From Nostoc indistinguendum CM1-VF10 (GTDB lineage: Bacteria; Cyanobacteriota; Cyanobacteriia; Cyanobacteriales; Nostocaceae): a DNA stretch of 40,217 nt. Under the pieces are notes generated by a model. The model worked only from the letters and a program-made list of their open reading frames with translations. It was not told the origin of the DNA and did no database searches. Location of the stretch: positions 1 to 40,217 of the forward strand of contig JAHHHS010000065.1 of assembly GCA_019359215.1 (NCBI GenBank). The letters are read 5' to 3'. The stretch's first letter is position 1; every line of letters begins with the position of its first letter. Made by a program: the position numbers and the translations under genes. This document shows, piece by piece, positions 25,678 to 33,868 of the stretch.

Positions 25678-25989
25678 ATGCTACACCGCAAGATTTATCA
25701 ACTCTGTTGCGATGGGCGCGAGGTATGTGTTTTCTTGCGGGACCAGCAACGCTGGATTGAACGCGCCCGCATCATCGACATAGAGGGAGATTTAGTGACC
25801 CTACGCTATGAAACAGAAGAAGAGGACGAAGTTTGTTCTTGGGAAGAAATGGTTCGCCTCGAGAGCATTGGTGCTGTAACGCAAAAACTGGCTTCAGTAC
25901 CACGCGGTAATGTGGAACCTTTGATGACTGAAGACTGTCCCGAAGCCGAACGCATTCACAACCGTTACACTGACTCAAATCCAGAATAA
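25678..25989 (+). CDS. DUF6679-like small cyanobacterial protein
   Basis: A soluble acidic protein of 103 residues. The compact domain MLHRKIYQLCCDGREVCVFL to EEEDEVCSWEEMVRLESIGA reads like a small beta-barrel (Sm/Hfq-like strand pattern: 'V-x-V-F-L-R-D...W-I-E-R-A-R-I-I-D-I-E-G-D-L-V-T-L-R-Y'). It matches what I know of the cyanobacterial DUF6679 family. The tail is probably disordered. No function is established. The start ATG is clear. A heptanucleotide repeat lies directly after the stop. Confidence 0.75.
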   Translation: MLHRKIYQLCCDGREVCVFLRDQQRWIERARIIDIEGDLVTLRYETEEEDEVCSWEEMVRLESIGAVTQKLASVPRGNVEPLMTEDCPEAERIHNRYTDSNPE

Positions 25990-26005
25990 TCAGTCATTAG
26001 TTAAT

Positions 26006-26033
26006 AGTCATTAGTCATTCGTCATTCGTCATT
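26006..26033. repeat. Heptanucleotide tandem repeat (AGTCATT/CGTCATT)
   Basis: Four tandem 7-mers: AGTCATT, AGTCATT, CGTCATT, CGTCATT. Related units occur at 33869-33889 (GGTCATT/AGTCATT). This is the short-tandem-repeat class typical of heterocystous cyanobacteria. Confidence 0.7.
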
Positions 26034-26066
26034 AATTAAAAATGACTAAAGGCATCGGATTAATGA

Positions 26067-27734
26067 CTATTGGCTATCATTTAAACCTTCAAAAGCAGGA
26101 CAGTAACCTTCTAGAGTTACTTTAAAGTTATACAACGGGGAAGCTGGATTCCAACATCGCTGCCCCCTTTGGTGTCGGCAAGTACCGCAACAGTCTACAT
26201 CAGTCCATGTATAGCGATCGCTATTTTGGTTGAGCAATTCTCGTTGAGACAATCCCCTCAATACTAGTTCTTCCCCTTGCCAACGAGCTTCGATCAGACC
26301 AGTATCAGCAAATTGTCGCCAACGCGGATCAGTAGTAATCACATCGGCTAAGGTGATTGTGATTACTGTTCCCAACTCTGTCAGTTCGCCTTCGTAGTTA
26401 GTTTCTGGTGCTGCCGGTTGTAAAAATGTATCGCCAATAGGCAACTCTACTAAAGTTTCAGCCGCCGGTGAATGGATATGGTAGCGGTTTTGCAACTCCT
26501 CTAAGCTAGTCAGGTCTGCCAAGTAGGCAGGAGAACCGTGGACAAAAATGACGTGCTGGGGTCGCAAATTATGAATTAGCTGCGTAGTACCAGGGCCATC
26601 ACTATGTTGAGCTAAGAGATAGGTTTCGACAGTGGTGGGTGCTAAATATTCTTTATTAACTTTTATATCAATTTTTTCTGGTAGCAGGATCAGCCAAGGG
26701 CCAGTGTCTACCTGGCAGTGCTTACCCAAATCATCTGTAGAGTCGGTAAGGACTATACAAGGTGACTTACCCACAGTGGGACGATGTTCTGCTTGTAAAC
26801 GACGCACGCGGGGACGCACTCGTTCATCCCAAAACAAGGGTTGATGGCGGGCGAAGTTTTGTACAGATGGGGGAAGGTGGGTTAGCAGCTCTAAATAGGC
26901 ATCACACCCAGTAGCGACAGCACCATCTACCCAGATATCTATATCTCGTCCGGTGAAGTGGTGATGAGAGCGTAAGAGCATTAATAATTCTTGACCCAAT
27001 CCTAAAGCAGGCGTGGGAAGAATCACAGAACAATGGTCAGCGATCGCCCGATTAATTCGTTCTGCTAGTTGATTTTCCTGGTTGCGGCGGTGAGGATGAC
27101 GAGATGTGCCATAACTGCCTTCAATAATTAGCACATCCAAGTTTAATCCTCGCAGTTCCTCTAAACGCAAACCTTCTACCAACCGCGAGTTTGACAGGAA
27201 AAAATCTCCTGTATACAGTAGCTTATAAGTACGCTGCTTTGTGGTGTAGGTAAGGAGAATTGCCACTGCCCCCGGTAGATGCCCTGCGGGAAATAATTCT
27301 GCCACCAAACCATCTTGGAATTCCACAGGCGATCGCAACGGCAAGGCATGACAAAATTCGGAAATTTTCTCAGCATCTTGGTCTAGCCAATTCAACGGCA
27401 GTAACTTGCTGGTTACTTCGCTACCATAAATAGGTAGGTTTGGAAAAGCTTTATGCAGTGCCAGTAAGCCTCTGGCGTGATCCGGGTGGGCATGACTAAT
27501 CAAAACGAAATCCGCCGGTAGGGACGAACTAGCTCCATGTACCGACTTAGTAAGCCCCTTAACCAGCGGTGAAATATCCTCCAAACCACAGTCCAACAGG
27601 ATACGGTGTGGACCCATCTTCACCAATAAACACACACCCTCATCGTAATGTTGGACACTATAGGGTAAACATTCTAATTCAGTACCCACTTCCGCAGCAT
27701 CTACGCGAGAGGATGCCGACAGATTATCCTTCAT
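26067..27734 (-). CDS. Metallo-beta-lactamase fold hydrolase (beta-CASP-like RNA-processing type)
   Basis: A protein of 555 residues. The N-terminal beta-lactamase fold carries ISHAHPDHARGLLAL, the HxHxDH zinc motif, followed by HLPGAVAIL and YTGDFFLSNSRL, which complete the metal site. The middle part (IEGSYGTSRHPHRRNQENQL through DSTDDLG) fits a beta-CASP domain. VIFVHGSPAYLADL supplies the last His. These features suggest an RNA nuclease of the RNase J/CPSF73 class. A C-terminal Cys cluster, CCGTCRHQRGQRCWNP then YCPAF, is an extra small metal-binding module. The frame opens 60 bases earlier (27794), but the ATG at 27734 is preferred because GGGGAGGA (27739-27746, minus strand) sits 4-5 bases before it. 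Substrate is unknown. Confidence 0.88.
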   Translation of the reverse strand: MKDNLSASSRVDAAEVGTELECLPYSVQHYDEGVCLLVKMGPHRILLDCGLEDISPLVKGLTKSVHGASSSLPADFVLISHAHPDHARGLLALHKAFPNLPIYGSEVTSKLLPLNWLDQDAEKISEFCHALPLRSPVEFQDGLVAELFPAGHLPGAVAILLTYTTKQRTYKLLYTGDFFLSNSRLVEGLRLEELRGLNLDVLIIEGSYGTSRHPHRRNQENQLAERINRAIADHCSVILPTPALGLGQELLMLLRSHHHFTGRDIDIWVDGAVATGCDAYLELLTHLPPSVQNFARHQPLFWDERVRPRVRRLQAEHRPTVGKSPCIVLTDSTDDLGKHCQVDTGPWLILLPEKIDIKVNKEYLAPTTVETYLLAQHSDGPGTTQLIHNLRPQHVIFVHGSPAYLADLTSLEELQNRYHIHSPAAETLVELPIGDTFLQPAAPETNYEGELTELGTVITITLADVITTDPRWRQFADTGLIEARWQGEELVLRGLSQRELLNQNSDRYTWTDVDCCGTCRHQRGQRCWNPASPLYNFKVTLEGYCPAFEGLNDSQ

Positions 27735-27865
27735 GCTGTCCTCCCCACAAATCTCATCATTATGGACATATCCCAAAAGCCAAAAATTACACAAATTTTG
27801 GTTTTGTGACTTAGGGGTAAGTTTTATCGTGCGCCCCTACACCCTGAGAATACAGATTTTTGATT

Positions 27866-27962
27866 GGGGAGGACGCCTCCACCGAACCCGCACTGGTTCG
27901 GAAAGGTAGAGTAACGAGAAGCCATCAAACTACTAGCTCAAGGATGCTTCTTGTTTATTTTC
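27866..27962 (+). other. Structured non-coding region with three stacked hairpins
   Basis: Three consecutive inverted repeats. GGAGG-ACG-CCTCC lies at 27868-27880. CCGAACC/GGTTCGG lies at 27882-27901 with a 6-nt loop. A longer arm pairs GAGAAGCCATC (about 27918-27928) with GATGCTTCTTG (about 27943-27953), followed by TTTATTTTCTC. The last looks like a terminator on the plus strand. The layout resembles the 3' end of IS200/IS605-type elements or a small RNA with terminator, but no transposase or TnpB frame adjoins it. Confidence 0.4.
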
Positions 27963-28033
27963 TCTTTGCAAGTTCTGAGCTATCTTAGCCAACTTATCCT
28001 ATGAGAAGTCGCTCAAGCGTCTACAGACTTTTT

Positions 28034-28156
28034 TCAATGTGCAGAGCCATTGCCGTGATAGTTATCTGAATCATAAAATCCATTTTTCGTGCCAAAAAAC
28101 AAGCACGAAAGCGTAAATATAACTGTTAATCCAGCTAAAATCAGCTTTACATCCAT
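28034..28156 (-). CDS. Very small single-pass membrane protein
   Basis: A 40-residue open frame, too short for usual gene finders. It opens MDVKLILAGLTVIFTLSCLF with one hydrophobic helix (residues about 5-21) after a short charged N-terminus. The polar tail reads FGTKNGFYDSDNYHGNGSAH. The composition and layout match the small thylakoid-membrane subunits of cyanobacteria, and I believe close relatives occur in other cyanobacteria, though I cannot verify that here. A purine-rich AAAGGGCAG lies about 10 bases before the ATG. It is a lone leftward gene between the metallo-hydrolase and the RDD protein. A specific function cannot be given; it is not an obvious Psb, Psa or Pet subunit I know. Confidence 0.6.
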   Translation of the reverse strand: MDVKLILAGLTVIFTLSCLFFGTKNGFYDSDNYHGNGSAH

Positions 28157-28508
28157 TTGTTTGCTGCCCTTTACTCAAGACTTCCTTATATTAATTTAGT
28201 GCTTCCGCAATCAAACGCAATCACTAGAAAATCTTTACTATGCTTATAGGGATTGGGCAATAGGTAAATTTACCGCAATCAGTCAGATTGTAGAACCTTT
28301 CGGTTCGCCTGTCTATCCATTTAGATGTGAAGCAATATGAAAGCAGGAGCAATCCTCTACAGCCCCTCAAAATCCTCAGTAGTTAGGATTGATTGTCTTA
28401 ACTGTTGCCAATCCGGTTCTAGCCTAAACGCCAAACCCAAGTCATCACCTTAATATTAAAAATAGGAGCAATTATTTCCCAACCCCTAAATAAAAATACC
28501 TGTGTTGT
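28157..28508. other. Intergenic region between the 40-residue gene and the RDD gene
   Basis: No protein-coding signal. It should hold two divergent promoters. A short GAACC-TTTC-GGTTC hairpin is present near 28294-28307. I found no riboswitch or tRNA-like fold. Confidence 0.45.
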
Positions 28509-29066
28509 ATGACTATCGAACGACTTCCCCAAAAACACTATCCCAAGGCTGAAATTGGGCGACGAGGTATGGCATTGGGGCTTGATTTCCTTGGTGTCTG
28601 GTTAGTCAGTTCCCTATTGGGAGGCGGCGATATCGGTATTCAATTTCTGCAAATCCTAGTTTTTGTGATATTTTGGCTAGTTTTGCGGGTGCTGGTGGTA
28701 TACAACAATCAAGGGCAAAGTTTAGGGCGTTGGGCATTCGATTTAAAGGTGTTAGAAGTTGACGATGGGGAAGTAGTGGGCAGAATTCCAGATTTGCTCT
28801 CACTGGTGAAGCGAGAGGCGATCGTCGGCTTGGGTGCCCTTTTAGTGTCAATTGCCCTGAGCAATATTAGAGCCAATCCCACTGCTATACTGCTAGTATT
28901 TCCCCTAGCAATTGATTGTGGGACTGCCTTATCTGATGCCCAGATGCGGCAGGCTTTACACGATCGCTATTGTGGAACTTTCATCGTTTCGTCGCGTCGT
29001 GGCTACTCGCTTGACATAAAAATTAAAAGATTAGTTGATAATATGCGGCGGAATGTGAGAAGATAG
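28509..29066 (+). CDS. RDD family membrane protein
   Basis: A protein of 185 residues with the RDD layout. The first membrane helix, starting at GRRGMALGLDFLGVWLVSSL, carries the family's Arg and Asp at the membrane edge. The second is ILVFVIFWLVLRVLVVY, followed by NNQGQSLGRWAFDLKVLEVD, the conserved 'G-x-S-x-G-x-W-x-x-x-L-x-V' loop. A third hydrophobic region (IVGLGALLVSIALS) and a fourth (AILLVFPLAIDCG) follow, with QALHDRYCGT matching the 'Q-x-x-H-D-x-x-x-x-T' end motif. The role is unknown; some RDD proteins have been linked to ion transport. It lies 43 bp upstream of rpmG and may share a transcript. Confidence 0.82.
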   Translation: MTIERLPQKHYPKAEIGRRGMALGLDFLGVWLVSSLLGGGDIGIQFLQILVFVIFWLVLRVLVVYNNQGQSLGRWAFDLKVLEVDDGEVVGRIPDLLSLVKREAIVGLGALLVSIALSNIRANPTAILLVFPLAIDCGTALSDAQMRQALHDRYCGTFIVSSRRGYSLDIKIKRLVDNMRRNVRR

Positions 29067-29109
29067 TCATTTGTGTTAATTCTCTTCAGGCTTCACTGTT
29101 TGTAAGATT

Positions 29110-29304
29110 ATGGCTAAGAGTAAAGGTGCCCGCATTATTATCACACTAGAGTGTACTGAGTGCCGGACAAATTCAGACAAGCGTTCTGCTGGTGTTTCCC
29201 GTTATACCAGCACCAAGAATCGCCGCAACACCACTAACAGGCTAGAACTGAAAAAGTTCTGCACCCACTGCAACAAACATACCGTTCACAAGGAAATTAA
29301 GTAG
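29110..29304 (+). CDS. rpmG: 50S ribosomal protein L33
   Basis: A 64-residue ribosomal protein. Features: GARIIITLECTECRTNSDKR with the first CxxC pair, and LKKFCTHCNKHTVHKEIK with the second CxxC pair, so this is the zinc-binding (C+) form. It forms a pair with rpsR two bases downstream, the usual cyanobacterial order. Confidence 0.96.
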   Translation: MAKSKGARIIITLECTECRTNSDKRSAGVSRYTSTKNRRNTTNRLELKKFCTHCNKHTVHKEIK

Positions 29305-29306
29305 AG

Positions 29307-29522
29307 ATGAGTTATTTCCGTCGTCGCCTTTCTCCGATCAAGCCAGGAGAACCAATCGATTATAAAGATGTTGATTTACTGCGTAAGTTTGTCACCGAGC
29401 GGGGTAAGATATTGCCACGTCGGATTACTGGGCTTACATCTCAGCAACAGCGAGAGTTGACATTAGCAATTAAACGTTCGCGGATTGTGGCTTTGTTGCC
29501 ATTTATCAATGCGGAAGGCTAA
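29307..29522 (+). CDS. rpsR: 30S ribosomal protein S18
   Basis: A 71-residue protein of the small-subunit platform that contacts S6. Motifs: YFRRRLSPIKPGEPIDYKDV, then ERGKILPRRITGLTSQQQRE and LTLAIKRSRIVALLPF. Length and order (directly after rpmG) are standard for cyanobacteria. Confidence 0.96.
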   Translation: MSYFRRRLSPIKPGEPIDYKDVDLLRKFVTERGKILPRRITGLTSQQQRELTLAIKRSRIVALLPFINAEG

Positions 29523-29531
29523 AAAGAGGGG

Positions 29532-29580
29532 AGACGCGATTAATCGCGTCTGTACAGGAGAGACGCGATTAATCGCGTCT
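29532..29580. repeat. Two tandem copies of a 20-bp perfect palindrome
   Basis: AGACGCGATTAATCGCGTCT occurs at 29532-29551 and again at 29561-29580, 29 bp apart, with the spacer TGTACAGG between them and TATACAGG after the second. Each copy can form a 10-bp hairpin. They lie between rpsR and the RNase gene. Confidence 0.85.
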
Positions 29581-29602
29581 ATACAGGAGTTAAGAATCAA
29601 AA

Positions 29603-29623
29603 CTCCTAACTCCTAACTCCTAA
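29603..29623. repeat. Heptanucleotide tandem repeat (CTCCTAA x3)
   Basis: Three exact tandem CTCCTAA units, just after the paired palindromes. Same class as other heptamer repeats in the window. Confidence 0.7.
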
Positions 29624-29667
29624 CTTAAAACTATTTAAACTGTTCACCAAAGTAAAGTGCGAGAGTT

Positions 29668-31728
29668 GTGGAGAAGGGGACGCTAGTTGAATTTAGGGTT
29701 CAAGGCGATCGCCGTCTGGGCATCGTAGAACGCCCAGACGGTAAAACCCGCTGGTTTGTGGTAGACGAACGTGGTCAATCCCACAGCCTCGCGCCTAGAC
29801 AAATAACTTATACAGTTACCGGGCAGACCTACAAGCCTTCTGAGATTGCTAGCTTTTTGGAGCAGATCAAGCCTTATTTAGACCCATCTAGTTTAGAAAT
29901 AGCTTGGGAACTACTGGTTGAGGATGGGGAAACAGTCACCCCCGACCAAATGGCGAATCTGCTATTTTCAGCATCAGACGCGCCTCCTTGTTACGCCGCC
30001 CATTGCTTGTTATCAGACGACAAACTTTATTTCAAGCAAAAGGGAGACGCTTACGAGCCGCGAACTGCTGCTCAGGTGGCAGAACGCAAGCACCAGATGG
30101 AAGTAGAGGCACTAAAAGCTAAGGGACAGCAGGAATTTCTAACTCGTGTAGAGCAGGCGCTCAAAGGTGAAGCAGTAGAATGGCAGCGCCACGATCGCCA
30201 GCGCTTAGAAGGACTCGAAAAATACGCCGCGTTGCTTGCCGACACCGTGCGGACAGGGGTCAATTATGACTCCTTGGCTCGTGCTTATCCGCCAAGCGCT
30301 CCAGTATTAGAAACTATGACCATGCTGGGACGGCCCACAACACCCCAAGGAGCCTTTCAGCTGTTAGTGGATTTGGGTTGCTGGAGTCCTTATGAAAACT
30401 TGTTCCTGCGTCGTTCTTCAATTCCGATCCAATTTCCTAATAAGGTATTAGAAGTGGCGCAACAGCGTTGGGATTTCCCGCCAATTGACTCAGATACAAA
30501 CCGCCTTGATCTGACTCACCTGAAGGTCTACACCATTGATGATGAAACTACCACAGAGATCGACGATGGTCTGAGTTGGGAAGTACTGCCCGATGGCCGG
30601 GAACGCCTGTGGGTGCATATCGCCGATCCGACTCGATGGTTAGTGCCAGATGATGAATTAGATTTGGAAGCCAGAAAGCGGGGTAGTACAGTCTATTTAC
30701 CTACCGGGATGATTCCCATGTTCCCAGAGGTATTGGCGACTGGGCCAATGAGTCTGATCCAGGGACGGGTTTGTTGCGCCCTCAGTTTCGGGATTATTTT
30801 AGATACAACTGGGGGAGTAGAAGATTACAGCATTCATACTAGTTCGATTAAGCCGACTTATCGCCTCACCTACGAAGATGTAGATGAAATGCTGCAATTA
30901 CGGGTACAGGCAGAACCGGAAATTGCAGCGATCGCTAGTTGGGCGCAGAAGCGCAAAGCTTGGCGTTACGCTCAAGGGGCAATTAGCATCACCATGCCGG
31001 AAGCGATGATCAAAGTCAAAGATGATGAGATCAACATTGATATTTTGGATGATTCCCCGTCGCGGCAAGTAGTGGCAGAAATGATGATTGTTGCCGGTGA
31101 AGTTGCGGCACGTTATGGTAAAGCTCACAACATACCTTTGCCCTTTCGTGGTCAGCCGCAACCAGAATTACCCCCAGAAGAAGAGTTGCTGCTACTTCCC
31201 GCCGGATTCGTTCGGGCTTGCGCTATGCGTCGTTGTATGCCCAAGAGCGAAATGAGCATTACGCCTCTGCGCCATGCTGGTTTAGGTTTGGATACCTACA
31301 CTCAAGCAACCTCTCCCATCCGTCGTTACAGTGACTTACTTACCCACTTCCAACTTAAAGCCCATTTGCGGGGTGAAGTTTTACCATTTACCGCAGATCA
31401 ACTTAAAGAAGTGATGATGACTGTCACCAGCATCACCCAAGAGGTGACGATGGTGGAACGGCAAACTAATAGATATTATGCTCTAGAGTATTTACGCCGT
31501 CATCCAGAGGAAACTTGGGAGGTGACAGTGTTAATGTGGCTGCGAGAAGACAGCAACTTGGCTCTAATTTTGTTAGAAGATTTGGGCTTGCAGTTGCCAA
31601 TGGTTTTCAAACGTTCTGTGAAGTTGGGCGAACAGATATTGGTGAAAGTCAGCCACGCCGATCCGCAAAAAGATATGATCCAGTTTCAAGAAATAGTTTA
31701 TCAAGAAGCCCAAACAGCAGCGAATTAA
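29668..31728 (+). CDS. Ribonuclease II/R family exoribonuclease (RNB domain)
   Basis: A 3'-5' hydrolytic exoribonuclease of 686 residues. The N-terminal segment (VEKGTLVEFRVQGDRRLGIV) is an OB-like RNA-binding domain. The RNB catalytic domain begins at about residue 285 with TIDDETTTEIDDGLSW, whose clustered Asp residues bind magnesium. HIADPTRWLVPDDELDLEAR follows, and the highly conserved ATSPIRRYSDLLTHFQLKAH lies near residue 550. An S1-like C-terminal segment (VTVLMWLREDSNLALILLED to DMIQFQEIVY) ends the protein. The start is a GTG at 29668 (MEKGT in the protein). Cyanobacteria carry this gene right after rpmG-rpsR, supporting a role in RNA turnover linked to translation genes. Confidence 0.9.
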   Translation: MEKGTLVEFRVQGDRRLGIVERPDGKTRWFVVDERGQSHSLAPRQITYTVTGQTYKPSEIASFLEQIKPYLDPSSLEIAWELLVEDGETVTPDQMANLLFSASDAPPCYAAHCLLSDDKLYFKQKGDAYEPRTAAQVAERKHQMEVEALKAKGQQEFLTRVEQALKGEAVEWQRHDRQRLEGLEKYAALLADTVRTGVNYDSLARAYPPSAPVLETMTMLGRPTTPQGAFQLLVDLGCWSPYENLFLRRSSIPIQFPNKVLEVAQQRWDFPPIDSDTNRLDLTHLKVYTIDDETTTEIDDGLSWEVLPDGRERLWVHIADPTRWLVPDDELDLEARKRGSTVYLPTGMIPMFPEVLATGPMSLIQGRVCCALSFGIILDTTGGVEDYSIHTSSIKPTYRLTYEDVDEMLQLRVQAEPEIAAIASWAQKRKAWRYAQGAISITMPEAMIKVKDDEINIDILDDSPSRQVVAEMMIVAGEVAARYGKAHNIPLPFRGQPQPELPPEEELLLLPAGFVRACAMRRCMPKSEMSITPLRHAGLGLDTYTQATSPIRRYSDLLTHFQLKAHLRGEVLPFTADQLKEVMMTVTSITQEVTMVERQTNRYYALEYLRRHPEETWEVTVLMWLREDSNLALILLEDLGLQLPMVFKRSVKLGEQILVKVSHADPQKDMIQFQEIVYQEAQTAAN

Positions 31729-31822
31729 CTAATTCGTAATTCGTAATTATTGGTGAAACACTCGCGGGTAATTGTCTTTCTTGGTGATCTTAAATTAGTT
31801 GGGCATTTAGTTCCCAATTGAT

Positions 31823-32350
31823 TCAATTACGAATTTCACACTGTGCTTTTGACATCACAGCCCGGATATAGTCATTTTTACCATTAGTATAAGCCTCGCG
31901 ATCGCTCCGAAAAGTTGCCGCCAAATCGCGTTTTAAAGCTTCATATTGTTTCGCCTCTTTAGGATGCCTTCTCAAATAATCGCAAAATAGCTTGTGCTCC
32001 TCCCAAAATTCGCTGTCAACCTCGACTATGTGAACATGATGAGTACGTTGCTTTCCGTATGGTGGCATTCCTTTGACAAAAAACATCCGTCCAGGATCTG
32101 GGTTTTCACGCCAATAAACGTATCCCAAAGATTCTAATATCGGAACAGTAGATTTCGCATTTACTAAGGAACGGACTCCTACCATAATGTCAATAACTGG
32201 TTTGGCTGCCATTCCTGGTACTGCCGTACTCCCAATATGTTCAATTTCCACAACTAAGTCATTGCCTAGTACCTGCCAGATACGCTCGGCTTCTTGTGCA
32301 AACAAAGTCTGCCACCGTGGGTCATATTCGACTATATTTACTTCATCCAT
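31823..32350 (-). CDS. GrpB family protein (UPF0157, nucleotidyltransferase-like fold)
   Basis: A soluble protein of 175 residues. The signature is clear: VNIVEYDPRWQTLFAQEAER, then EIEHIGSTAVPGMAAKPVID followed by IMVGV. The GSTAVPGMxAKPxxD block is the nucleotidyltransferase-like active-site loop, with Asp residues for metal. HHVHIVE lies further on. The family has no firm function. It is the only leftward gene in this stretch. Its 5' end faces the rpmI promoter region, so the two are divergent. Confidence 0.88.
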   Translation of the reverse strand: MDEVNIVEYDPRWQTLFAQEAERIWQVLGNDLVVEIEHIGSTAVPGMAAKPVIDIMVGVRSLVNAKSTVPILESLGYVYWRENPDPGRMFFVKGMPPYGKQRTHHVHIVEVDSEFWEEHKLFCDYLRRHPKEAKQYEALKRDLAATFRSDREAYTNGKNDYIRAVMSKAQCEIRN

Positions 32351-32404
32351 TGGTGAAATTAATTTTGTCTATAACAGTGGTAGTTGGTTAAATCGTTTAT
32401 TTAA

Positions 32405-32434
32405 TTACCATTCAAGCAATTTTATTAGTATAAT
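32405..32434 (+). promoter_or_regulatory. Putative rpmI-rplT promoter
   Basis: TTACCA (32405-32410), 18-bp spacer, TATAAT (32429-32434), 30 bp before the rpmI ATG. The leader would be short, about 20-25 nt. That leaves no room for the long L20-binding leader seen in E. coli. Confidence 0.5.
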
Positions 32435-32463
32435 AATGGATCGTGTCGAATTAAAGCTAAACA

Positions 32464-32661
32464 ATGCCTAAACTAAAGACTCGTAAAGCCGCAGCGAAGC
32501 GATTCCGTGCCACCGGCACCGGCAAAATCGTCCGTCGTAAAGCTGGCAAAAGCCACCTTTTAGAACATAAATCTTCTGACAAAAAGCGTAGTATGCGCCA
32601 GAGTGCGCTTGTACATGAACGCGATGAACTTAACGTGCACTTGATGCTCCCATATTTGTAA
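32464..32661 (+). CDS. rpmI: 50S ribosomal protein L35
   Basis: A 65-residue basic ribosomal protein, MPKLKTRKAAAKRFRATGTG then KIVRRKAGKSHLLEHKSSDKK, the family pattern. It is followed 19 bp later by rplT, the universal L35-L20 pair. Confidence 0.96.
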   Translation: MPKLKTRKAAAKRFRATGTGKIVRRKAGKSHLLEHKSSDKKRSMRQSALVHERDELNVHLMLPYL

Positions 32662-32680
32662 GTATTTTAGGAAATAAGTT

Positions 32681-33037
32681 ATGACTCGGGTAAAACGCGG
32701 TAATGTAGCTCGGAAGCGCCGCAATAAAATTCTCAAACTAGCAAAAGGTTTTCGCGGTTCTCACTCAACTCTGTTTAGAACTGCCAACCAACAAGTGATG
32801 AAGGCGCTACGGAGTGCCTACCGCGATCGCAAAAAGAAAAAGCGCGATTTTCGTCGCCTCTGGATCACCCGCATCAACGCTGCTTCAAGGCAACACGGCT
32901 TGAGCTACAGCCAGTTGATCGGTAACTTGAAAAAAGCTGATATCCAACTAAATCGCAAGATGTTGGCACAATTAGCAGTCCTCGATCCAGCTAGCTTCGG
33001 CAAAGTTGCTGAACTAGCAAATCAAGCTAAAGGATAA
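32681..33037 (+). CDS. rplT: 50S ribosomal protein L20
   Basis: A 118-residue protein, MTRVKRGNVARKRRNKILKL, with KGFRGSHSTLFRTANQQVMKALR and the C-terminal QLNRKMLAQLAVLDPASFGK. It binds 23S rRNA early in assembly. It follows rpmI in an operon; the periplasmic binding protein gene starts 12 bp after its stop. Confidence 0.97.
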   Translation: MTRVKRGNVARKRRNKILKLAKGFRGSHSTLFRTANQQVMKALRSAYRDRKKKKRDFRRLWITRINAASRQHGLSYSQLIGNLKKADIQLNRKMLAQLAVLDPASFGKVAELANQAKG

Positions 33038-33049
33038 AGGTGGCAACGG

Positions 33050-33865
33050 ATGTATAACGGATGTAACAGATGGCAAGCAATTACTCGGTTACATCTGGTA
33101 TTATCCGCCACTATTTTTTGGATATATTGCTTTTCTATAGTGGGGGCAGGATTAACTGCATCTGCCGCCGAAATGCCAGAAATTCAGCAACGGGGCTATC
33201 TAACTGTTGCCGTTAAAGATAACTTGCGTCCGTTGGGATTTAGAGATGCTAATGGTAATTTGCAAGGCTTGGAAATTGACTTGGCACGGCAATTGGCACT
33301 TGACTTGCTTGGTAAAACAGAGGCTGTCAAATTGGAACCTGTAGCGAATCGCGATCGCTTGTCTGTAGTCTTAGACAAGAAAGTTGATTTTGCGATCGCT
33401 AGGGTAACAGCAACCGAATCACGCGCCCGCATAGTTAGTTTAAGTGTTCCCTACTATTTGGATGGCACTGTACTAGTTACAAAAGATGCCTCTGTGCATA
33501 AGTTTAGTGATTTGGCAAAACAAAAAATTGCCGTACTGAATAACTCCAGTACCATTGCTCAAGTGCGGTACTATGTGCCAAACGCCGAGTTGGTAGGGGT
33601 GAATTCTTATCAAGAAGCACGAGAGAAAATAGAAAGTAATGCCGCCATAGCCTTTGCCGCAGATGCTAGTGTTTTAAGCGGTTGGGTGCAACAATATCCC
33701 CAATATCGGCTACTGCCAACCAAGCTATCAACTGAACCCTTGTCTGTAGTCATGCCCAAGGGATTGCAGTACGATAAGTTAAGACGAAATGTGAATGAAG
33801 CGATCGCTCGTTACTTAGCAGAAGGTTGGCTCCAGCAACGTTCTCAATATTGGGGTTTACCGTAA
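33050..33865 (+). CDS. Periplasmic substrate-binding protein (SBP_bac_3 type)
   Basis: An exported protein of 271 residues. An N-terminal hydrophobic signal (RLHLVLSATIFWIYCFSIVG, then AGLTASAAE) is followed by the SBP_bac_3 fold. GYLTVAVKDNLRPLGFRDAN and LQGLEIDLARQLALDLLG make the first lobe. VDFAIARVTATESRARIVSL and YLDGTVLVTK mark the hinge. The second lobe runs to the C-terminus (LQYDKLRRNVNEAIARYLAE). Such proteins deliver amino acids or related small polar compounds to ABC importers. The start lies 12 bp after rplT with AAAGGTGG as ribosome-binding site, so it may be co-transcribed. No ABC permease or ATPase lies nearby. Confidence 0.87.
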   Translation: MYNGCNRWQAITRLHLVLSATIFWIYCFSIVGAGLTASAAEMPEIQQRGYLTVAVKDNLRPLGFRDANGNLQGLEIDLARQLALDLLGKTEAVKLEPVANRDRLSVVLDKKVDFAIARVTATESRARIVSLSVPYYLDGTVLVTKDASVHKFSDLAKQKIAVLNNSSTIAQVRYYVPNAELVGVNSYQEAREKIESNAAIAFAADASVLSGWVQQYPQYRLLPTKLSTEPLSVVMPKGLQYDKLRRNVNEAIARYLAEGWLQQRSQYWGLP

Positions 33866-33868
33866 GTT

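Noticed and set aside
26006..26033. Short regular repeats that might be a CRISPR remnant
   Set aside because: The units are 7 bp with no spacers; they are heptanucleotide tandem repeats, as at 33869 and 37347.
33050..33865. Binding protein as part of an ABC import operon
   Set aside because: No permease or ATPase gene lies on either side; only ribosomal protein genes and a TPR protein gene adjoin it.
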